A stretch of DNA of 60,000 nucleotides from Strigamia acuminata (Eukaryota > Arthropoda > Chilopoda > Geophilomorpha > Linotaeniidae): assembly GCA_949358305.1 (NCBI GenBank), contig OX442314.1, positions 44,030,581-44,090,580 of the forward strand, given 5' to 3'. The translations under genes were made by a program, and so were the position numbers. The notes beneath the pieces were generated by a model. It was not told the DNA's origin, did not search any database, and was given only the letters and a program-made list of their open reading frames with translations. Positions within the stretch are counted from its first letter, which is position 1. The number at the start of each line of letters is the position of its first letter. Shown here piece after piece: positions 53,265-60,000 of the stretch.

Positions 53265-54283
53265 GACTGTGTAAGCGATATGAATTTTCGAGTGAATTCA
53301 CTCCACCATTTGTACCACCAAACATTTTCATTCATTCCCGCACTGCATCATTACACCATTTGGATATATTCGATGCGCCCATGACTATCCTATACGATAA
53401 AATAGGCAAACTTTGCAAAAACCTTGTGGATTTAACCTTGGACATACGTCACGAAATTCTGCATATGACACCTGCATCCACAGTCAAACTGGTGCAAAGT
53501 TTACCGAAACTTCAACGCCTAAAATTTAGCGAATGCACGAATGAAGTTGCTGCCGCAATTGGAAAGAGTTGTCCACTGTTGACGCATCTCGACGTTAGGC
53601 GCAGCGCAAACTTCACCGATGTTGGGCTTCGCTCGATATGCAGTTGCGTCAAGCTGGAGTATATGAATATTCAGCTTACTGGTATCACAATTAAAGGATG
53701 CTTGTTCGTTCTCAACCAACTGCCCCTTCTAAAAGAGTTTGAGCATTGTTGGTGGCTCGCGTTATTCGTCCGATTCGCGGAACAGGCGCAAAGAAACAAA
53801 ACATGGCGCACTTATTCCATCGAAAAACTTCCAGAGATTAGTAATAAATATATTCCCATCCTGAGGACAAGATTTCCAAATTTAAGAAGAGCTTAAACTT
53901 GAGCGGTGTTGCAACTCATCTGGATTTGAGTATTTTCACATGGAGGTGGAAATTTAAATTCACACATTAATGCAGAGCAAATGAAACTGTTGTTTGTATC
54001 GTGTAAACGTTTGGAAAGTTTGTGGATTGATAATTTTCAAATACTTTCCAATGATTTACTTTCGCAACTTATGAAATCGAATGAGCTACAATATCTGAAA
54101 TGTTTAGAAATAGCAAATTGTCACTTTATAACGAGAACTTCGATCATAAATTTGCTGAAAATGCGAAATCCAATGAATAAGTTATTGCTTCTAAATTGTA
54201 ATAAAATTGATGCCCGAGCTCACGATGAAATTAAATGTTACGCCAATAGTCAAAACTTGGATTTGCAATTACAGATGATGTAA
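53265..54283 (+). pseudogene. Leucine-rich-repeat (F-box/LRR-like) gene fragment, decapitated and frameshifted
   Basis: The frame continues from the LTR edge (YEFSSEFTPPF) to 53896 with LRR-type repeats: LCKNLVDLTLDI, LPKLQRLKFSEC, CPLLTHLDVRRS, CVKLEYMNIQLTG. A second frame (53948-54283) continues with CKRLESLWIDNFQ, LQYLKCLEIANCHF and MNKLLLLNCNKI. Between them the frame shifts (NLRRA then stop; another frame offers LNLSGVATHLDL). AATAAA at 54310-54315 follows. The repeat type and Cys-rich consensus resemble FBXL receptors of SCF ligases. The 5' end with any F-box is absent at the LTR, so the gene is dead unless an exon lies elsewhere. Confidence 0.65.
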
Positions 54284-54315
54284 AATTTAACTGTTAAAAG
54301 CCGTTTTACAATAAA

Positions 54316-54841
54316 ATGTGAACATACTTGTTAATTTATAATAATTTCGAAACCGGATCCAGAAACGCAAACAACAATTAATTTTTTCTAATTAGCTTGT
54401 AAAAACAAACAAAAACTGGGGATGACACCCGGCCGGGATTTAAAAAAAAATGTTGATTTTAACTGTTTTCGAAGGTGACACCATCGATATCAGCCCCGTG
54501 TGACACCCATGTCAGCTACGACACCGCCACTTACAAGTTAGAAGTGATTGTATTGTATTTTTAATACATTTTTGTTTGGCACGCACCAAACTAAGTCATA
54601 TGACTAGGGAGTGAAAACTCCCCAAGCATATTTCACCTCAATCTTGAAATATTTATATTTATATTTATATTTATATTTATATTTTTATGATGCCAGTTGA
54701 AAAACTTATCAATGATATTTGATCTATTTTCTGATTCTTTCTTGGAATATCTATTCTCTCAAACTTGAGTTACTTGCAAACTACAAGTATAGTATACGTG
54801 CACCATGACTCATAATTTGTTTGATAAATAATTATTTTTTA
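54316..54841. other. Unannotated AT-rich stretch with (TATTTA)n microsatellite
   Basis: Includes the run of 'atattt' repeats at 54647-54690. No gene seen. Confidence 0.5.
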
Positions 54842-54845
54842 TTAA

Positions 54846-55247
54846 CCTTCCCATAGCCATGGTAGGTCAAAAAAATTACAGAAGGGGAAAAATCACTGTA
54901 ATTCTTTTTTTTCTGATAATTAATTAATGAGGTTAAGTTGTATTCCTCAAAAACTTTTTTTTCTTATTTTATAATGTCTAAATACAAATAGTTTTTCAAT
55001 TATTATTAAGATAATTTAATATTTATAACATAAAACACCCTTAATGGGAGCGCCGTACACTGCTTTGCCATCTGTTTGCACTAGGTGGCGTATTAAAATT
55101 AGTCCTAAAACATGTGCTTTTACCAGGAAAAATGCGATTGCACCAGGAAAAATGTGATTCTGCACATGCGCAGAAGCATTTTAAAAGAAGGCCGATTTGA
55201 CCGACCTTAGCTAGCAATGGTGGAAACTAGGCTTGGCTATGGGAAGG
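54846..55247. mobile_element. piggyBac-like MITE, 402 bp, TTAA target
   Basis: Inverted ends CCTTCCCATAGCCA, flanked by TTAA on both sides (54842-54845, 55248-55251). TTAA duplication with CCY ends fits piggyBac-type non-autonomous elements (Kolobok is the alternative). No coding capacity. Confidence 0.82.
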
Positions 55248-55251
55248 TTAA

Positions 55252-55340
55252 GCAAAAAATTGGTGATTTTCGCTAAAAATCGGTGTACAGAGTATAGAAC
55301 ACACCGCTCGATCGCCTATCAAAGTACGGTACATGAGCTC
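55252..55340. repeat. Minisatellite end of unit X, copy 3
   Basis: Begins inside an inverted unit (GCAAAAAATTGGTGATTTTCGC) and carries the conserved 'agagtatagaacacaccgct' stretch. The rest of the array is absent: the MITE sits at its edge. Confidence 0.85.
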
Positions 55341-56108
55341 AAAAATCAGCCAAATCGGCCAAATCCACCATCATAAAAACTGCTGACCAGCGATGCAACC
55401 CACAATCAAATTCTTTATCAACACCGCCCCGTGCCCGTGCCCGTGCCCGTGCCCGTGCTCGGCCAAGCACGCACCGACAAGTTCGCGGCAAGTTCCTCCT
55501 CCGAACCTAACTTCCCGATCGCAGTGCGAATAAATAAACCAGACAAATGAAAAACGTCAACACGACTCAACACCGACTCATTCGCCTCTCGATGCGCGAT
55601 GTTTTTGTCGCACCGCACAGAATAATCGAATTATCGCTCCAGACATCGGTGACCGCAAAAACGAAACCATCAAACGTTTCTCGAACTTCGAGCATAACCT
55701 GAATAAATAAATCCTCCTCTTTTGACAGTATCTGCATGGTTTTCTACGCCATATTCGATCAAAATCAACGCCTAACTCCATCATCTCGATTAGGCCTAAA
55801 CGGAAATGTGGAAACACGGCGCATGCGTCGACTAAAACGCCGCCTGCCAAGTACAAATAACACGAATGCGGATGGATGTGTCGGCTAGAGTTGGACAATC
55901 AGTTTGACCACTGGTTGAAGTATAGGTGAGCATTGACACGAATGCACGTGCAACACACACACACACACACTCACTCTTCGATGATTCCGTGGAATCGATT
56001 CGCGTTGGAATCGAACGAGTGTTTCGGACAGAATCATCGGCCAAATCTGCCGCACTACCGTACGTCCTTTAATTTTAAATTGCGGATTAATTAATATGCA
56101 AAATAAGA
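55341..56108. repeat. Module P of unit X, copy 3
   Basis: Collinear with 14467-15249 and 27241-28015; ends at CGATTTAGG (56109-56117) and element M. Confidence 0.85.
55567..55737 (-). CDS. Hypothetical 56-aa protein of module P, copy 3
   Basis: Same frame as the other two copies with Ser-to-Leu in EEDSF; still open, TGA at the same place. Confidence 0.4.
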   Translation of the reverse strand: MQILSKEEDLFIQVMLEVRETFDGFVFAVTDVWSDNSIILCGATKTSRIERRMSRC

Positions 56109-56275
56109 CGATTTAGGGGGTCACTACAAAACACAGGGTACACCCCAAATGGGGTACCCCATGGGGTATATCCCAAAGTCCTGGAATGTGTAATAAATAA
56201 ATAAAAATTACTAAAATAATTGAAATAAAAATTACGAAAAAAAAATTTAAATTACATACAAAAATATGACATTAC

Positions 56276-56542
56276 TGTTGTAAATTAAACGACACGACAC
56301 ACGTTGTAACGGTGAAAAATGACAAGTGAGTTTTATTTCAAAAAAGGGAGGGTTAAATACAGTTGTGGGGTCAAAAGAACTCTCTCCTATTGGTTGGTCA
56401 AGAAGGTCAGTGACAGTTCACGACCCTAAGTTTCTTCTTGCTTTGTCCACAACGTCCTGTTCCTAATACTTAGGGGTCAATGGCAACATTGGTGCCTGTC
56501 AATCAACAACAAACACAACATTGGCGCCTGTAAACTCCAACA
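56276..56542 (-). repeat. 3' LTR of the gag-only copia (267 bp)
   Basis: TGTTGTAAATTAAACG ... AAACTCCAACA on the plus strand. Confidence 0.93.
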
Positions 56543-56970
56543 AATTCCTCCCACAGGTCGGCAATGTTGCTCAATAAAGTTTATTCATTTTTTTTTTTCA
56601 CAATTGTGCTGTTCTCAAATCGCCTCTCTCTTCCTGGTTCGAATTGTTCGTTTTTCTCGTGTCTTAAATCGTATCTTCTTTTTGTGGCCCAATTTCTGCC
56701 CGCGGCCTGAATTAAATTTCCCGGTTACTCACGCCTTGTGTAGGTCTTGTTGCACCATCGCTTGTCTTTTCTTTGTTTCGCAATCGTCTCCTTTTCTTCT
56801 CGTCTTCGTCTTCGTCTCGAATCGCCTCGTCTTGTCTCGTCTCGTCTACGTCTCAAATCGCCTCGTCTCGTCTACGTCTCAAATCGCCTCGTCTAGTCTC
56901 GTCTACGTCTCAAATCGTCTCGTCTCAATCGTCGTCGCTCTGGATAATATCTACCGCCGAGTGTACCTTT

Positions 56971-57870
56971 CTAGTACGGCCATCCGTCGTTTTCGTTCTC
57001 CGCGTCGTTGTTTTCACTCACAAATGCGCGCAAGGTCCTTTCCTTTGGTGTGTTATATCTTTGGTTGTTTCCCTGCCTCGGTTGGGCGCAGTTCGTCGCT
57101 TTGTGCCCCGTTTTTTGGCAGTTGAAACATTTCGTCGGATTTCTGCAATCGCTGGCCATGTGACCGGTCATGTCACAATTGTAACATCTTCTTTCGTCCG
57201 ACCGCTTTTCGTACCGTTTAACTGTCGATTTATACGCAGCATCCGATGGTTTCTCTTCGTCTTCTCGTTTCGTCCTTCTGTCTTCCGCTAATTTCAGTGT
57301 GTCTCGAATGTGTTGCATTGTTAGGTTTTCTCGCTGTTCTAGCGCCAAAACGTTCTGGTCAAATTCCCTTCGCAACCCCTGCATCGCAAAGAATCGCACA
57401 TCGTGATCGTCCACCGCCTTCCCAAGTTGTAAACTCTCATTTTGTAGTGCTTCAATGCGGTTTAGATATTGGTCCACGGTCTCCGTTTTCGTCATCTCGA
57501 ATCTCGATAATTTGATGTTACACATTAACTGGAGGTTTTTTGTTTTCGCCGCCATGCTGCTTTCAATTTTTGCCCATAGTTCTTTTGCATTTTCTTCCGA
57601 TTGATGGCGTAATACTTGTTCCGCTGATAACGTGTTGATGATAATCTCCATCGCCTCCAAATTTTCATCGTCCCATTCGTCCCACTTCTTCTCCATTTCA
57701 GCGCAATTGGCATCTTCCGCTTTCCCACGTGGCGGCTCGTCCGCCAAAATGACCTTCTTCCACAATTTCCGGCTCTTCAAAATCGTTTTTATCCGTCGGG
57801 ACCACAACAGATAGTTTTTGTCGTCTAGTAGCTCCACCTGCGCGAACACATTGTATTTTTTGGTCGTCAT
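56971..57870 (-). CDS. gag: Copia Gag protein, 299 aa, no Pol
   Basis: ATG at 57870; an upstream in-frame TTG at 57915 is not preferred. UBN2-type Gag (LLDDKNYLLWSRRIKTIL, IINTLSAEQV, KLSRFEMTKTETVDQYLNR). Two zinc knuckles, CYNCDMTGHMASDC and CFNCQKTGHKATNC. It stops with DGWPY, about where the protease would begin in copia. Distinct from copia A/B Gag in sequence. The 428 bases between the stop and the LTR are non-coding and include a 'tctcgtctacgtctcaaatcg' repeat. The plus-strand ORFs here are shadows. Confidence 0.93.
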   Translation of the reverse strand: MTTKKYNVFAQVELLDDKNYLLWSRRIKTILKSRKLWKKVILADEPPRGKAEDANCAEMEKKWDEWDDENLEAMEIIINTLSAEQVLRHQSEENAKELWAKIESSMAAKTKNLQLMCNIKLSRFEMTKTETVDQYLNRIEALQNESLQLGKAVDDHDVRFFAMQGLRREFDQNVLALEQRENLTMQHIRDTLKLAEDRRTKREDEEKPSDAAYKSTVKRYEKRSDERRCYNCDMTGHMASDCRNPTKCFNCQKTGHKATNCAQPRQGNNQRYNTPKERTLRAFVSENNDAENENDGWPY

Positions 57871-58016
57871 CTCGTCACTTCTTTTTACGTCTCGAAATTT
57901 CCGCGTGGTTGGCAAATTCTTCTAGTTACAATCGCTTTTTTCAACAATTCATCAACGCATCAAAAATTCAAAGTCATTGTTTGCCGTTTGATCCAACCGT
58001 CCTCTCTGCTACCATT

Positions 58017-58283
58017 TGTTGTAAATTAAACGACACGACACACGTTGTAACGGTGAAAAATGACAAGTGAGTTTTATTTCAAAAAAGGGAGGGTTAAATA
58101 CAGTTGTGGGGTCAAAAGAACTCTCTCCTATTGGTTGGTCAAGAAGGTCAGTGACAGTTCACGACCCTAAGTTTCTTCTTGCTTTGTCCACAACGTCCTG
58201 TTCCTAATACTTAGGGGTCAATGGCAACATTGGTGCCTGTCAATCAACAACAAACGCAACATTGGCGCCTGTAAACTCCAACA
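58017..58283 (-). repeat. 5' LTR of the gag-only copia (267 bp)
   Basis: Same as 56276-56542 except one G for A in 'acaaacgcaac'. Confidence 0.93.
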
Positions 58284-58436
58284 ATTACATGTTAAAAATC
58301 ACAAAAATCAATTTTTTTTACTGACAAATCACAGAAATTTATTTTTTGACTCACAAATCACAAAAATCAATTTTTTGACTAAAAATCTATGATTTTATTC
58401 AACAATAAATTTTTAAAAAACATTACAATTTGATAT

Positions 58437-59408
58437 AAAAAATCGATAAAAATGGAGAAAGAACGATAAAAATCGGTAAAAATCGATAAAAATGGAGAAA
58501 AGACGATAAAAATCGGTAAAAATCGATAAAAATCGGTAAAAATCGATAAAAATGGAGAAAAAAACGATAAAAATCGGTAAAAATCGGTAAAAATCGATAA
58601 AAATCGGTAAAAATCGATAAAAATCGGCAAAAATTGATAAAAATCGGTAAAAATCAATAAAAATCGGTAAAAATCGGTAAAAATTGTTAAAAATTGGTAA
58701 AAATCGATAAAAATCGGTAAAAATCGTTAAAAATCGGTAAAAATTGATAAAAATAGAGAAAAAACGATAAAAATCGGTAAAAATCAATAAAAATCGGTAA
58801 AAATCGATAAAAATCGGTAAAAATTGATAAAAATCGATAAAAATCAATAAAAATCGGTAAAAATCGATAAAAATCAGTAAAAATCGATAAAAATCGGTAA
58901 AAATCGATAAAAATTGGTAAAAATTGATGAAAATAAAGAAAAAACGATAAAAATCGATAAAAATCGGTAAAAATCGTTAAAAATCGGTAAAAATTGATAA
59001 AAATAGAGAAAATACGATAAAAATCGGTAAAAATCAATAAAAATCGGTAAAAATCGATAAAAATCGGTAAAAATTGATAAAAATCGATAAAAATCATTAA
59101 AAATCAATAAAAATCGGTAAAAATCGATAAAAATCGGTAAAAATCGATAAAAATTGGTAAAAATCGATAAAAATCGGTAAAAATTGATAAAAATAGAGAA
59201 AAAACGATAAAAATCGATAAAAATCGGTAAAAATCGTTAAAAATCGGTAAAAATTGATAAAAATAGAGAAAAAACGATAAAAATCGGTAAAAATCAATAA
59301 AAATCGGTAAAAATCGATAAAAATCGGTAAAAATCGATAAAAATCGGTAAAAATCGTTAAAAATCGGTAAAAATCGGTAAAAATCGATAAAAATCGGTAG
59401 AAATTGTT
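58437..59408. repeat. Expanded AAAAATCGATAAAAATCGGT array inside element M
   Basis: About 970 bp of 10-bp-type units (AAAAATCGAT, AAAAATCGGT and variants), followed by the inverted form to 59530. The matching array in the complete M copy is about 250 bp (16115-16370). The minus-strand ORFs reading DFYRFLPIFIDFYRF are translations of this array. Confidence 0.92.
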
Positions 59409-60000
59409 AAAACCGATTTTTATCGTTTTTTCCCCATTTTTATCGATTTTTACCAATTTTTATAGTTTTTTCTCTATTTTTATCGATTTTTACCGATTTT
59501 TATCGTTTTTTCTCCATTTTTATCAATTTTTTATATTGAATTGTAATGTTTTTTAAAGATTTATTGTTGAATAAAATCATCGATTTTTGAGTCAAAAAAT
59601 TTATTTTTGTGATTTTTGTGATGTTTCACATGTGCAGGCCTTTCTCACACGGACCATGCACATGAAATGCATCATTTGTAATGTCGTGTAAATCGTAAAA
59701 ATAGAAGTTAAGCAAATATAACCACAGCGATGGAATAAATAAATAATAAATTAATTAAATGAAGAAAAAGCACATGGGTACATCGTTTACTTAACAGTAA
59801 AGTAAACATTTTGCTGCAAATTGATCGCAATTTTCCCTAGAATGTAAACATCTATTCGCTAATTTTCAATTAGTGTTGCCTTAGTGATCTCGGTCCGCTA
59901 ATTATACAACAAACATTGACCAAAGAACTAAGAATTTTCAGGCAGACCTCCAATAGAGTGCTGTGGGTGCACAATGAGAGGAAATATCAATACAGAATGT

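Larger units (their letters stand above)
56276..58283 (-). mobile_element. Gag-only, non-autonomous copia element (TR-GAG-like), 2008 bp
   Basis: 267-bp LTRs at 56276-56542 and 58017-58283 differ by one base by eye; flanked by the duplication ATTAC (56271-56275, 58284-58288). The uninterrupted site is at 15950-15975. A primer site of initiator-tRNA-Met type (TGGTAGCAGAG in element sense) and a polypurine tract (GTGGGAGGAATT) are present. Pol is absent. It must rely on another copia's enzymes. Confidence 0.93.
56118..60000. mobile_element. Element M, copy 3 (runs off window), interrupted by gag-only copia
   Basis: The left terminal repeat GGGTCACTACAAAACACAGG follows the target CGATTTAGG. The body matches 15808-16970 apart from a 2-kb copia insertion and an expanded internal array. 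The sequence at 59580-60000 equals 16545-16970. The right end lies beyond the window. Confidence 0.9.

Noticed and set aside
56604-57291. Plus-strand ORFs of 172-173 codons rich in Ser, Arg and Val
   Set aside because: They come from the 'tctcgtctacgtctc' repeat and the antisense of the gag-only copia ORF.
58379-59456. Minus-strand ORFs of 77-144 codons reading DFYRFLPIF repeatedly
   Set aside because: Direct translation of the 10-bp-unit array; the same peptide appears in all frames.

Overview
This is nuclear DNA from a eukaryote, almost certainly an invertebrate animal and possibly an arthropod; I cannot name the species. The evidence is intron-free LTR retrotransposons of the Ty1/copia and Ty3/gypsy types, hAT-like and piggyBac-like miniature transposons, an Elongin C gene with an animal-type sequence, an F-box/LRR-like fragment, AATAAA poly(A) signals and abundant AT-rich minisatellites. 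There are no operons, rRNA, tRNA genes or CRISPR arrays. Almost everything is mobile or repeated, and insertions are nested up to four deep.

Layout. 1-2840: 5' part of a minus-strand gypsy element (LTR, tRNA-Pro-type primer site, start of gag) that has landed in a small TIR element, called M here. 2841-28052: two copies of a large repeated unit (unit X). Each copy runs module P (with a 56-codon minus-strand ORF), element M, module Q, a gene-bearing stretch, and then a minisatellite of a 20-bp unit. The first copy carries an intact Elongin C gene and an internally deleted remnant of an unknown gene. The second lacks Elongin C but keeps a longer, broken version of the unknown gene. The minisatellite of each copy holds a copia element: copia A (7035-13357, minus, itself holding a TIR element that holds a hAT MITE) and copia B (21878-26868, plus, intact, with identical LTRs). 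28053-33437: a short-LTR gypsy (Mag-like) inside another M end. 33438-40541: no convincing genes; a field of interleaved hairpin and GCGTTTT-type repeats plus a hAT-like MITE. 40542-44953: a 4.4-kb palindrome, followed by a third partial copy of its arm that runs into a 200-N assembly gap. 46200-53264: a second gypsy of the same broad type as the first, with gag and pol in overlapping frames and a canonical -1 slippery heptamer. 53265-54283: an LRR gene fragment decapitated at the LTR edge. 54846-55247: a piggyBac-like MITE. 55252-60000: a third copy of unit X (minisatellite end, module P, element M), with M interrupted by a gag-only copia element.

The mobile genes encode standard Gag, protease, integrase, reverse transcriptase and RNase H functions. 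The only cellular-type genes are Elongin C (ubiquitin-ligase adaptor), the LRR fragment and an unrecognised family of minus-strand genes sharing the C-terminal motif IFESE(K/N)TQN. The most interesting points are the repeated unit with its Elongin C cargo, the large palindrome, the fully traceable M insertion (target duplication plus an empty site in the same window), the gag-only copia, and the A AAA AAC frameshift signal. Homology calls come from reading motifs; no database search was possible.
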